DNA of 64,000 bases from Flavobacteriales bacterium (GTDB lineage Bacteria; Bacteroidota; Bacteroidia; Flavobacteriales_F; PHOS-HE28): assembly GCA_016716605.1 (NCBI GenBank), contig JADJWA010000002.1, forward strand, positions 349,075 to 413,074, read 5' to 3'. Made by a program: the position numbers and the translations under genes. The notes below the pieces were generated by a model that saw only the letters and a list, made by a program, of their open reading frames with translations, was not told where the DNA came from and did not search any database. Below are positions 8,949 to 17,287 of this stretch, one piece after another; the stretch's first letter is position 1, and every line of letters begins with the position of its first letter.

Positions 8949-8974
8949 AAAGGGCCGCCCCTCGGCAGCCCTTT
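8949..8974. terminator. Bidirectional terminator hairpin
   Basis: Stem AAAGGGC / GCCCTTT around a GC-rich loop, with A- and T-rich flanks, between the convergent bestrophin and rplI genes. Confidence 0.65.
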
Positions 8975-8994
8975 GCTCATTCAGTTGATCGTGG

Positions 8995-9441
8995 TCACTC
9001 CTCCACCACCTCGAAGGGGATGGTGCGCACCACATCGCGGTGGAAGGCCACCTCAGCCTCGTACTTGCCGATGCTCTTGATGGCCTCGCCCTTGAGCTTG
9101 ATGCTCTTGCGGTCCACCTCGAAGCCCATGGCCTTCAGCGCATCGGCGATCATGATGGTGTTCACGCTGCCGAAGATGCGGCCCTTCTCGCCCACCTTGG
9201 CGCCGATCTTCAGGCTCTTGCCTTCCACGCTGCTGGCGAGGGCCTCGGCATCGGCCTTGATCTTGGCGAGCTTGTGCGCGCGCTGCTTCAGCGTCTCGGC
9301 CACCTGCTTCTTCATGCTCGGCGTGGCCACATCGGCCAATCCGCGCGGAAGCAGGTAATTACGGGCATAGCCCTCGCGCACCTTCACCACGTCATTGGCG
9401 TAGCCCAGGTGCTCCACGTCTTGCTTCAGGATGACTTCCAT
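8995..9441 (-). CDS. rplI: 50S ribosomal protein L9
   Basis: 148 residues, the usual length. The N-terminal domain begins MEVILKQDVEHLGYANDVVK and contains VREGYARNYLLPRGLA, diagnostic for L9. A long charged connecting helix and the C-terminal domain (IGAKVGEKGRIFGSVN) follow. It is last in the operon rpsF-rpsR-rplI, the usual order. Confidence 0.98.
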   Translation of the reverse strand: MEVILKQDVEHLGYANDVVKVREGYARNYLLPRGLADVATPSMKKQVAETLKQRAHKLAKIKADAEALASSVEGKSLKIGAKVGEKGRIFGSVNTIMIADALKAMGFEVDRKSIKLKGEAIKSIGKYEAEVAFHRDVVRTIPFEVVEE

Positions 9442-9460
9442 TGGTCTGGCGTGTTGAGGG

Positions 9461-9736
9461 TTACTTCATCATATCAGCCACGTACGGCATCAATGCCAAG
9501 TGACGGCAGCGCTTGATGGCTTGGCCCACCTTGCGCTGGTACTTGAGGCTGGTGCCCGTGAGGCGGCGAGGCAGGATCTTGCCCTGCTCATTCACGAAGC
9601 GCAGAAGGAACTGCTCGTCCTTGTAGTCGATGTAGGTGATCCCCATCTTCTTGAAGCGGCAGTACTTAGCCTTCTTCGTCTCGATGGCGATCGGGGTGAG
9701 GTAGCGGATCTCTCCGCCGGTGTTCTCAGCAGCCAT
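9461..9736 (-). CDS. rpsR: 30S ribosomal protein S18
   Basis: 91 residues. The core KKAKYCRFKKMGITYIDYKD and the C-terminal LPRRLTGTSLKYQRKV / AIKRCRHLALMPYV are standard S18. It lies between rpsF (4-base gap) and rplI (19-base gap). S18 binds the small-subunit platform with S6, which explains the coupling. Confidence 0.98.
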   Translation of the reverse strand: MAAENTGGEIRYLTPIAIETKKAKYCRFKKMGITYIDYKDEQFLLRFVNEQGKILPRRLTGTSLKYQRKVGQAIKRCRHLALMPYVADMMK

Positions 9737-9740
9737 GGTC

Positions 9741-10097
9741 CTATGCGTTGGCGATTTCGGCGGATTGCTTCCGTTTATTGCGCATGCGCTCGGCGAAGGC
9801 CTGATGGTGCTTGTCCATCTTGGTCGTCAGGAAGCGGATCACGCGCTCATCTCGGCGGTATTCGGTCTCGAGCTTGGCCACGAATTGCGCGTCGGCCTCG
9901 AACTCGATCAGGTGGTAGAAGCCCGTGGACTTCTTCTGGATGGGATACGCGAGCTTGCGCATCCCCCAGTTCTCTTCGTGGTGGACCTTACCACGGCCTG
10001 TTTTGATCAGGTCTTTGAACTTCTTTACCGTCTCCTTTGCCTGGTCCTCAGACAAAACGGGAGTGAGAATGAAGACGGTCTCGTACCGGGTGGTCAT
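9741..10097 (-). CDS. rpsF: 30S ribosomal protein S6
   Basis: 118 residues, beginning TTRYETVFILTPVLSEDQ and containing ENWGMRKLAYPIQKKSTGFY, the conserved S6 core. The C-terminal tail is lysine/arginine-rich and slightly longer than the minimal family. It is the first gene of the operon; a predicted -7 box lies at 10125-10132. Confidence 0.98.
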   Translation of the reverse strand: MTTRYETVFILTPVLSEDQAKETVKKFKDLIKTGRGKVHHEENWGMRKLAYPIQKKSTGFYHLIEFEADAQFVAKLETEYRRDERVIRFLTTKMDKHHQAFAERMRNKRKQSAEIANA

Positions 10098-10124
10098 GTT
10101 GACTGTTCGGTTGAAAATGGGCCG

Positions 10125-10132
10125 CGAATGTA
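10125..10132 (-). promoter_or_regulatory. Predicted -7 box of the rpsF operon
   Basis: TACATTCG followed by CGGCCC, 27 bases before the rpsF start. It is identical over 13 bases to the box before tRNA-Val, as expected for strong growth-linked promoters. Confidence 0.55.
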
Positions 10133-10254
10133 GGTGCTCTCCCCTTTGGTTGCACCCGGCATGGGAATTCGGCCGTGACTGAATTGGCTGCCACCATGCA
10201 CCCTGGGCGCGCCATGGCCCTAACGCGCAGCTCTAACGGCCTGGTTATCAACAC

Positions 10255-11571
10255 TCAATGCCACATCAGCCAGAACGTCAGGATTGCACCGACGTAGCCG
10301 ATTGCCGCCGGCAAGGCCATGCGCTTCAGGTACCAGATGAAATCGATGTGCAAGATGCCCATGGCTGCCACACCAGCGGCCGAGCCGATGATGAGCATGC
10401 TGCCTCCCGTACCGGCGCACAATGCGAGCAATTCCCAGAAAAGGTGATCCGGCGGGAATTGCGTCATCGGATACATGCCCTGTGCGGCAGCCACCAAGGG
10501 CACGTTATCCACCACGGCTGAGAGCCCGCCGATGGCGCCATTGATCAGGAAGATATTACCCAGGTTCCTGTCAAGCGTCTCCGCCAGCAGCGTCAGGTGC
10601 CCGGCTACCTGAAGGCCTGCCACCGCGACCAAGATGCCAAGGAAGAACAGCACGCTTGGGAGGTCGATCCGGCGCAGCACAGAGGTCACCATCAAGTGGC
10701 CGCGCTCATCGATCCCGTGGCGCATGTGGATCATCTCCGTGTACACCCACAGGATGCCCAAACCGAGCATGATGCCCATGAAGGGCGGCAGATGCGTGAC
10801 CGCCTTGAATACCGGGACGAAGAGCAATGCCCCGACCCCGATGACGAAGACCATGATGCGCTCGTTCGAGGTTACGCCGCTGCCGTGGTGTCCGTGATGC
10901 CCATGGTCGATCACCGAATCCGGGCGCTCCACATGGCCCTTCAGCGTGCGGCCGATCCATAGCAAGGGCAGCACCAGGCACACCAAGCTGGGCACGATCA
11001 GCTTCACGATGATGTTCACGGTTGTCACCTGGCCCTTCACCCAGAGCATGATGGTGGTCACATCGCCGATGGGGCTCCATGCCCCGCCCGCGTTGGCCGC
11101 TATGATCACCATGCCAGCGAAGATCCAAAGCGTCTCCTTGTCCTTGATCAGCTTCCGGAGCAGGGCGCACATCACGATGGTGGTGGTGAGGTTGTCGAGC
11201 GCAGCGCTCAGGAAGAAGGTGATGATGCTGATGATCCAGAGCAACTGCGTCTTCTTCGTCGCGCTGATCCTGTCAGTGATCACGCGGAAGCCCTCATGCA
11301 CATCCACGAGCTCCACGATGGTCATGGCGCCCATGAGGAAGAAGAGGATGCTGCCGATGTCGCCCAAGTGGTGCAGCAGGTGAGCCACGAGGCCATCCAG
11401 GTCGGCATGGGTCGGATCGCCGTGGAAGATGGCCTCGCGGCCTAGCATGAGGATGGCCCACACGACCGCGCCGGTGAGGATGGCGCTGGCCGCTTTGTTG
11501 ATCCTGATCGGATGCTCAAGGGCGATAGCGAGGTAGCCAATCACGAACACAACGGCCATAAGGAAGAACAT
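10255..11571 (-). CDS. nhaD: Na+/H+ antiporter NhaD
   Basis: 438 residues with about 11-12 membrane helices. Features seen are an N-terminal helix ending IALEHPIRINKAASAILTG, the DNLTTTIVMCALLRKL segment, ANAGGAWSPIGDVTTIMLW, and GGLSAVVDNVPLVAAA near the C-terminus; these paired discontinuous-helix motifs are characteristic of the NhaD/arsenite-permease superfamily. A His-rich cytoplasmic loop (HGHHGHHG) in the middle could sense pH or metal. It exchanges external protons for internal Na+ or Li+. A second Na+ antiporter lies at 6241. A possible -7 box TAACCTTG is at 11594-11601. Confidence 0.93.
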   Translation of the reverse strand: MFFLMAVVFVIGYLAIALEHPIRINKAASAILTGAVVWAILMLGREAIFHGDPTHADLDGLVAHLLHHLGDIGSILFFLMGAMTIVELVDVHEGFRVITDRISATKKTQLLWIISIITFFLSAALDNLTTTIVMCALLRKLIKDKETLWIFAGMVIIAANAGGAWSPIGDVTTIMLWVKGQVTTVNIIVKLIVPSLVCLVLPLLWIGRTLKGHVERPDSVIDHGHHGHHGSGVTSNERIMVFVIGVGALLFVPVFKAVTHLPPFMGIMLGLGILWVYTEMIHMRHGIDERGHLMVTSVLRRIDLPSVLFFLGILVAVAGLQVAGHLTLLAETLDRNLGNIFLINGAIGGLSAVVDNVPLVAAAQGMYPMTQFPPDHLFWELLALCAGTGGSMLIIGSAAGVAAMGILHIDFIWYLKRMALPAAIGYVGAILTFWLMWH

Positions 11572-11728
11572 GCGCGGTCGGGTTTTGCGGCGGCAAGGTT
11601 AATGCGCGCCATTGCATGCGGCATCGGCCAAGGCGCTGCCTTGCCAACCGGCTCGAGTTAACCGCATGAGCTTCATTCCGGGCAGCACGAAGAAGAAAGA
11701 GCGCCTCACGGCGCTCCTTCATCCTTCG

Positions 11729-11803
11729 GGTGGTAGACCGGGCTTGAACCGGCGACCTCCGGAACCACAATCCGGCGCTCTAACCAACTGAGCTACAACC
11801 ACC
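11729..11803 (-). tRNA. tRNA-His (anticodon GTG)
   Basis: Cloverleaf on the reverse strand: a 5' extra G (position -1) typical of tRNA-His, D-arm TAGCTCAGTTGGTTAGAGC, anticodon stem CCGGA/TCCGG with loop TTGTGGT (anticodon GTG), T-loop TTCAAGC, discriminator C. The acceptor stem has one apparent T-T mismatch at the sixth pair. CCA is not encoded. Confidence 0.93.
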
Positions 11804-11848
11804 ATGACACAGTGCTTTCCACTGCCGCCGCAGATTTCAGACGGGCAG

Positions 11849-11856
11849 CAAATATA
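11849..11856 (-). promoter_or_regulatory. Predicted -7 box of tRNA-His
   Basis: TATATTTG, an exact match to the Bacteroidota TAnnTTTG element, 46 bases upstream of the tRNA 5' end. Confidence 0.5.
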
Positions 11857-11905
11857 ACCGGCGCCATCGCTCGCGTTGTCGTCGCCGCGTACTTTGCCGC
11901 AAGCC

Positions 11906-13063
11906 ATGCACGTGCTCCTGCTGCCCAAGTGGTACCCCGGCCGCAATGACCCTCAGCTGGGCGACTTCATCCGCAAGCAGGCGCTGGCTGCAAGCGCATT
12001 CGTTCGCCTGAGCGTGCTGCACATCGAGGCGGTGCGCGGGCTCAAAGCCGAGGAGCTGGAACTGAGGGCCGATGGGCAGGCTTGGGAACTGGCCGTGCGC
12101 TACAGTCCGAGCACGGCGGCTATTGCGCCATTGCGCAAGGCGATCAACCTGATCCGCTATTGGCGCGCCGCCACGCACGGGTTCACCCGAGTGGCCAAGG
12201 AACGGGGCCTGCCTGATCTGCTGCACGCGTACATCATGGTGCGACCGGCGCTCTTCGCATGGGCGATCTCCATCACGCGCCGCATCCCTTACATGGTGAG
12301 CGAGCAGAGCAGCGAGTACCTCGATGGCACGTACGCGGGCAAGTCATTCCTCTTCCATTGGCTCAACCGCTTCCTGTTCCGGCGCGCAGCTTCGGTCACA
12401 GCGGTCTCTTCGCACCTCGGTGAAGCCATGCGCGCGCATGGGCTCTGCCCCGGCTACACAGTGGTGCCGAATGTGATTCCTGGCCTCGATCGACCGCTGC
12501 CGTCCCGCGGGCCGATGGGCCGTTTCCTCATGGTGGCCGACCTGGTCGACCGCATCAAGAACATCAGCGGGGCGCTCCGTGCAATGGCAAAGGCGAGCCG
12601 GGTCGATTCACGCGCTTGCCTTCAGGTGATCGGCGATGGCCCGGATCGTGAGCCGCTTGAACGGATCGTTCACGACCTTGGCCTCGTGGATCGCGTGCAA
12701 TTCATCGGGCGCTTGCCCAACAGTGAAGTGCTCAATCGCATGGCCAGTGCGTTCGCCGTGATCATCAACAGCAATGTGGAGACCTTCAGCGTGGTCACGG
12801 GCGAGGCCCTGGCCCAAGGCAAACCGGTGATCGCCACGCGTTGCGGCGGCCCGCAGGCCTTCATTCATCCGGAAAACGGCTTGCTGATCGAGCCGGGCGA
12901 CGACGAGGCCCTGGCCGACGCGATGCTTAGGCTCATGGAGGCCCACTCATCCTTCGACCCTCAGCGGATCAGGGATTCCGTCAGTGACCGCTTCAGCCCG
13001 GAGGCGGTTGGGCGGGCACTCTTCCAAGTTTACCAGCAAGCACTTCCCGCGCATGGGCATTGA
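11906..13063 (+). CDS. Glycosyltransferase family 4
   Basis: 385 residues. The start at 11906 begins MHVLLLPKWYPGRNDPQLGD, the usual N-terminus of GT4 enzymes. The nucleotide-sugar domain has VIGDGPDREPLERI, FIGRLPNSEVL and the E-x7-E motif ETFSVVTGE, followed by ALAQGKPVIATRCGGP and NGLLIEPGDDEALADAM, all standard GT-B GT4 features. It transfers a sugar from an activated donor in the cytoplasm, presumably to a lipid-linked polysaccharide. It is first in an operon: the next gene overlaps it by 11 bases. TACTTTG just upstream (11891-11897) could be the -7 box, which would leave almost no leader. Confidence 0.93.
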   Translation: MHVLLLPKWYPGRNDPQLGDFIRKQALAASAFVRLSVLHIEAVRGLKAEELELRADGQAWELAVRYSPSTAAIAPLRKAINLIRYWRAATHGFTRVAKERGLPDLLHAYIMVRPALFAWAISITRRIPYMVSEQSSEYLDGTYAGKSFLFHWLNRFLFRRAASVTAVSSHLGEAMRAHGLCPGYTVVPNVIPGLDRPLPSRGPMGRFLMVADLVDRIKNISGALRAMAKASRVDSRACLQVIGDGPDREPLERIVHDLGLVDRVQFIGRLPNSEVLNRMASAFAVIINSNVETFSVVTGEALAQGKPVIATRCGGPQAFIHPENGLLIEPGDDEALADAMLRLMEAHSSFDPQRIRDSVSDRFSPEAVGRALFQVYQQALPAHGH

Positions 13064-14627
13064 ATTGAAAATCTTCTGCCTGGCCGGAAACGGACTCCGG
13101 GCATGGGAGGCGGAGTGCATCAGGCGCTTGCGCGCGGTGCGCGGCGTGCATCTCCAAGGCTGGATGCATGCGACGGAAACAGAGCCCACTGGATTGAATG
13201 ATTCCTGGACGCATGGCCGCTTCCGCCGTTGGGAGCGCGAATCCGAGGCGCAGGCTTCGCTGGAGCCGTTACGTCAAGGTCTTCGCGACACCGGCTTGGC
13301 CGAACTGGCCGGCCTCCCCGAAGCGAGCGACCTGCTGCTGTTGCTGGGGGGTGCAGCAAGGCCAGCGGCATTCAACGGCCGGTGCTGGGCCTTCCGCCAT
13401 GGCGATGGCGCACCGGTGCATGGGGTTCTTCCGGCGATGCGCGAAGGCGCCTTGCGGATCAGCCATGCCATCATGCACCTTGTTGATGCCGGGGGCCGAA
13501 CGGTGCTGCGCGGCTGTTTCATGCCGATGGACACCGAGCCTGTCTCCACGGCGGTGCGCCTGGCGGATCTTGCTTCGCGATGGCCCGCCGACCTCGTGCG
13601 CGATTGGATCGCGAGTGAAGCACCGCCGGGGCAGGCGGAGCATGCCCGCTGCGCTCCCCTGAGGCTGCCCGGGGCCATTGACATGCTCCGCTACCAATGG
13701 CGCAGGCTCACTGGGAGCCCGCCGCACAATGTGAGCAGCGCCGCCGGCGCTTGGAACATCGGCGTGCTGCACCAACCTGTTCATGCGCTCCTTCAGGAGC
13801 ATGGGAGCCTGAACGTTCGATGGCTGCCCAGCCCATCCAAGGGCAGGTCGCGAATGGAACCATTCGGCTATACCGATGCCGATGGGGAGTTGAACACGGT
13901 TTACCGCAAGTGCCATGAAGACGGGTACCAGGGCGTGATCGCACGCCTTCGCCCCAAGCCGGACAACATCCTGAAGCGCTCGCGCGCCATGCACGACGGC
14001 TTCATGGACCCGAGCTACCCCTACACCCTTTCGATCGATGGCGCACCGCACACGGTGCTCACCGACCATAAGAGCGGCGAGGTGCTGCTCCTACCGGTGA
14101 ATGCAGAGAACGACGGGTACGACGAAGGGTTCGTGCTGCTCGGACTCCCACTGCACGCCCCCACGCTCTTCCAGCACCAAGGACGCTGGTGGCTCATGGG
14201 CACACGGGACCCGATGCCCGATGCGCAACTGCACGCCTTCCACGCCCCTAACGCCCAAGGGCCCTTCGTGGAGCACGCCTGCTCACCAATGAAATGCGAT
14301 GCGCGCAGCTCCCGGCCGGCGGGAACGCCATTCGTGGTGGATGGCGTACTGTACCGGCCCACCTTGGATGCCGCCGATCCGAATCGGCTGGCCGTCCGGA
14401 TCAATCGGGTCACCAAACTGGATCCCGAGCGCTTCCAGGAAGAGACCGTGCGGCGAATCGACGGATTCCCAGCCACGGCCTACGGCATGGGTGTGCGCAC
14501 CTTGAGCGCCATTGGCAACCTCACTTTGGTCGATGGACTGCGCAGCCCGGTGCTCTCGGGCCGCAACGCCAACGCCAAACGGAGCCGCAGCAAGCGGCGC
14601 CCGCAGGATGCGGACGACACGGAATGA
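13053..14627 (+). CDS. GINT1-N-like beta-propeller protein in polysaccharide operon
   Basis: 524 residues starting MGIELKIFCLAGNGLRAWEA. The N-terminal ~220 residues look like a formyltransferase-like Rossmann region. The C-terminal ~300 residues carry NIGVLHQPVHALLQEHGSLN, EPFGYTDADGELNTVY, DGFMDPSYPYTL and GRWWLMGTRD, the repeated W/D blades of a five-bladed propeller. This matches the N-terminal domain of glucosamine inositolphosphorylceramide transferase-like proteins (GINT1_N), seen in bacterial polysaccharide loci. The catalytic role there is not known to me. It overlaps the GT4 gene by 11 bases and the flippase by 4 (ATGA), so the three are translated together. Confidence 0.7.
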   Translation: MGIELKIFCLAGNGLRAWEAECIRRLRAVRGVHLQGWMHATETEPTGLNDSWTHGRFRRWERESEAQASLEPLRQGLRDTGLAELAGLPEASDLLLLLGGAARPAAFNGRCWAFRHGDGAPVHGVLPAMREGALRISHAIMHLVDAGGRTVLRGCFMPMDTEPVSTAVRLADLASRWPADLVRDWIASEAPPGQAEHARCAPLRLPGAIDMLRYQWRRLTGSPPHNVSSAAGAWNIGVLHQPVHALLQEHGSLNVRWLPSPSKGRSRMEPFGYTDADGELNTVYRKCHEDGYQGVIARLRPKPDNILKRSRAMHDGFMDPSYPYTLSIDGAPHTVLTDHKSGEVLLLPVNAENDGYDEGFVLLGLPLHAPTLFQHQGRWWLMGTRDPMPDAQLHAFHAPNAQGPFVEHACSPMKCDARSSRPAGTPFVVDGVLYRPTLDAADPNRLAVRINRVTKLDPERFQEETVRRIDGFPATAYGMGVRTLSAIGNLTLVDGLRSPVLSGRNANAKRSRSKRRPQDADDTE

Positions 14628-15880
14628 CACGAGCGGCGATCGGCACCGTGGGCGCGCGCGTCGCCATCGCAATGGCGCAATTGCTCATTGCAGCGCTAGC
14701 GGCGCAGCTGCTGGGTATGGCCGAAGTGGGCCGCATGAGCCTGCTCGTGCTCGGCATCGCCTTCGTGATGCTTGCCAACAACGTGATCGGCGGAAGCGCG
14801 CTGGTGTACCTGGAGCCCAGGCATGGCACACGCACCCTGCGCATGATCGCCTACGCCTGGATCCTGGTGGTGTGCGCAAGCGCTGCCTGGACATTGGAGC
14901 CCTTGGGTTTGGTCCCGGAAGGCATGGGTGCCTACGCCGCGCTGATTGCCGCGCTCGAGGCGGCGGGCACGGTTCACCTTGCCCTGCTGCTCGGTCGCGA
15001 GCGCTACGCCTGGTACAATGGGCTGATGCTCGCCCGCGCAATGCTGGTGCTGGCGGTTTTCGTCGTCCTGTTGCTTATCGATGGGCCAAGCTTCGAGGAT
15101 TACCTGCATGCGCTCTTCGCGGCGCACGGCTTGGTTGCGGCGGCCAGCGCGATCTCGCTCGTGAAGCAGCCGGGCTCATGGTCCGATCCGCTGGCGGCAT
15201 TCACGGCGATGCTCCGGCAAGGGGTGCCCTCGCAGGCCGCCAATGGACTGCAGTTGCTCAACTACCGCCTGTCGTATTTCCTGATGCAGCGCTTCCATGG
15301 GGCAGCGCCGCTAGGGCTCTGGTCGATCACCAGCCAATTGGCAGAAAGCGCCTGGCTGGCGCCGAAGAGTTTGGGAACTGTGCTGTATGCCCGGGTGAGC
15401 AATACCGAGGAAGCCATCCGGCAACGTGAGCTGACACTCACGGTCCTGAAACTCTCGGTGGCCCTTGCCGCAGCGGCATGCGCGGTGATCTCAATCCTTC
15501 CGGACTCCGTTTTCATCCTGGTGTTCGGCCCGGAGGCCAAGGGAATCCAGGAACTGGTGCTGCTGCTCTCACCGGGCCTGCTGGCTATGGCGGCATCACA
15601 GGCATTGAGCCATTACCTCAGCGGCGTGGGCCTCGTGCAGCATAACACCATCGGCTCCGGCTTGGCCTTGGTCGTCACCGTGGCGCTCGGATTCGCGCTG
15701 ATCCCGTCCGGCGCGGCCTTTGGGGCCGCCATCACCGCATCCGCCGCATACCTGGTGGCGCTCGCTTATCAGCTGGCGATCTTCAATCGGATCAGCGGGG
15801 CGCGCTGGCGGCACTACCTGCCCGACTCGCGTGACCTGGATCGCGCGTCTTCGCTTCTGCGAAGGTTGCTCGGGCGCTGA
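14624..15880 (+). CDS. Polysaccharide flippase-like (Wzx/MATE superfamily) membrane protein
   Basis: 418 residues, starting at the ATGA overlap (14624) with the upstream gene. About 12 hydrophobic segments, including AIAMAQLLIAALAAQLLGMA, MSLLVLGIAFVMLANNVIGG and LLLSPGLLAMAASQALSHYL, separated by short basic loops. The arrangement and the partner genes (GT4, GINT1-N-like) fit an oligosaccharide-lipid flippase or exporter acting at the inner membrane. The sequence is divergent from well-known Wzx proteins. It ends 2 bases from the stop of bshB1 on the other strand. Confidence 0.8.
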   Translation: MTRAAIGTVGARVAIAMAQLLIAALAAQLLGMAEVGRMSLLVLGIAFVMLANNVIGGSALVYLEPRHGTRTLRMIAYAWILVVCASAAWTLEPLGLVPEGMGAYAALIAALEAAGTVHLALLLGRERYAWYNGLMLARAMLVLAVFVVLLLIDGPSFEDYLHALFAAHGLVAAASAISLVKQPGSWSDPLAAFTAMLRQGVPSQAANGLQLLNYRLSYFLMQRFHGAAPLGLWSITSQLAESAWLAPKSLGTVLYARVSNTEEAIRQRELTLTVLKLSVALAAAACAVISILPDSVFILVFGPEAKGIQELVLLLSPGLLAMAASQALSHYLSGVGLVQHNTIGSGLALVVTVALGFALIPSGAAFGAAITASAAYLVALAYQLAIFNRISGARWRHYLPDSRDLDRASSLLRRLLGR

Positions 15881-15882
15881 TC

Positions 15883-16605
15883 TCAGTTCAGATCAACGGC
15901 ATCCTTGATGCCCAGTGGCCGCGATGCGCAGAATCCCTCTCCGTAGGTCACCATCAACAAGCGGCCCATCTCGCGCGAACGGCCTTCGAGGAAGGGCAGG
16001 AAATCGGGGCGTGCGATCGGACTGCTCGGTTCCTCGCTCTTGGGGTCGTGGAACTGCGAGGCGAAGCAGTGCAGCGCTTCCAGCTTCTTCTCCCAATAGG
16101 GCGTGATGTCGAAGACCAGGTCCGGATCGATCCAGCGGTCCTGGACAGCGTGCAGCAATGTGGTCGGGCGCCAGGCTTCCTGCTCTCCGCCTTGATCATG
16201 CGTGGACAACCTCCTGAGGCCGCTGAGGAAAGCAGCACGGGAAACGACCGCTGCCGCGCGCCCATGATCAGGGTGGCGATCGCGCAGCGCATTGGTGAGC
16301 ACCGCGCGCGGGCGGTGCCTGCGGATGCTGCCCACCACTGAGAGCAGGCTCTCACGGTCATCCTCAATGAACCCGTCGGGCAGCCCAAGCTGGTATCGGA
16401 ACGTGGCCCCAAGGACCATGCGAGCGGCCTCCGCCTCCTGAGCACGCAGCTCCGGCATGCCCCGCGTGCCGAGCTCGCCTGCCGTGAGGTCAACGATGCC
16501 CACGCTGCGGCCGAGCGCGATATGATGCAGCACGGTGCCAGCCATGGAAATCTCCACATCGTCCGGATGAGCGGTGATGCAGAGGATATCGACCTGCTCG
16601 TTCAT
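15883..16605 (-). CDS. bshB1: Bacillithiol biosynthesis deacetylase BshB1
   Basis: 240 residues of the PIG-L zinc deacetylase family. The zinc motif AHPDDVE is at residues 12-18 and the second ligand motif is DRHPDHGR. ITPYWEKKLEALHCFASQFH and TYGEGFCASRPLGI are specific to BshB1 rather than other PIG-L enzymes. It removes acetate from GlcNAc-malate in bacillithiol synthesis, in the cytoplasm. The start at 16605 is fixed by an ATGA overlap with the stop of the upstream peroxidase gene. Confidence 0.92.
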   Translation of the reverse strand: MNEQVDILCITAHPDDVEISMAGTVLHHIALGRSVGIVDLTAGELGTRGMPELRAQEAEAARMVLGATFRYQLGLPDGFIEDDRESLLSVVGSIRRHRPRAVLTNALRDRHPDHGRAAAVVSRAAFLSGLRRLSTHDQGGEQEAWRPTTLLHAVQDRWIDPDLVFDITPYWEKKLEALHCFASQFHDPKSEEPSSPIARPDFLPFLEGRSREMGRLLMVTYGEGFCASRPLGIKDAVDLN

Positions 16606-17186
16606 GGGTTTCCGATCCAATTGATCACACGATCATCCAAGGGCGATACCCCGCTCTCGAGCGACATGGCCAAACGCCCGTCCCCATCAACCAGGAACTT
16701 GTGGAAGTTCCACTTCACGGCTGAATCCATCGAACCGTTGAGCTCCTTGCGGGTGAGCCACTGATAAACGGCGTGCTGGCCCTCGCCTTTCACCTCCACC
16801 TTGCTCATCATGGGGAATGATACGCCGTAGTTCTTCTGGCAGAAGGTCTCGATGTCCTGTTCCGATCCCGGCTCCTGACCGCCGAACTGGTTGCACGGGA
16901 ACCCGATGATCATCAGGCCGCGCTCACCGTAGGCCTCCTGCAACTCCTGCAGCTGCTTGTACTGCGGCGTGTAACCGCATTCGCTGGCGGTGTTCACCAG
17001 CATCACCTTCTTTCCCTTCAGCTGCGCGAAGCTGAACGGTTTGCCCGTGATATCGATCGCGCTGAGCTCGTGGAAGCCAGTGCCGCCCGCTGCAGGTGCC
17101 TGGCCAAGTGGCGCATGGGTAACGGTGCGGAAACAACCGAATAGGCCAAGGAAGGAGATGAGCAGCATGAGGTTCATGTTTCGCAT
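16602..17186 (-). CDS. Glutathione-peroxidase-family thiol peroxidase, exported
   Basis: 194 residues. A hydrophobic signal ending LGLFGC suggests a lipoprotein. The GPx core is complete: FSFAQLKGKKVMLVNTASEC (catalytic Cys at 70 in place of selenocysteine), GFPCNQFGGQEPGSEQDIE, and WNFHKFLVDGDG providing the Trp and Asn of the catalytic tetrad. It reduces peroxides with a thiol donor, by family usually thioredoxin. It is coupled by ATGA overlap to bshB1, so a bacillithiol link is possible, although the signal places the enzyme outside the cytoplasm. A possible -7 box AACCTTTG is at 17210-17217. Confidence 0.9.
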   Translation of the reverse strand: MRNMNLMLLISFLGLFGCFRTVTHAPLGQAPAAGGTGFHELSAIDITGKPFSFAQLKGKKVMLVNTASECGYTPQYKQLQELQEAYGERGLMIIGFPCNQFGGQEPGSEQDIETFCQKNYGVSFPMMSKVEVKGEGQHAVYQWLTRKELNGSMDSAVKWNFHKFLVDGDGRLAMSLESGVSPLDDRVINWIGNP

Positions 17187-17232
17187 GGCGGATGAACAGG
17201 CCAGGGTTGCAAAGGTTCGACACAAGCGGCGA

Positions 17233-17260
17233 TTGCCGATTGAGCGCGACCCTACCTTTC
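17233..17260 (+). promoter_or_regulatory. Predicted promoter of the 17288 gene
   Basis: TTG (17233-17235), 17-base spacer, TACCTTTC (17253-17260), giving a short leader of about 20 bases before ATG 17288. Confidence 0.45.
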
Positions 17261-17287
17261 CGCCACGACTTGCGTACCAAGCCCCAG

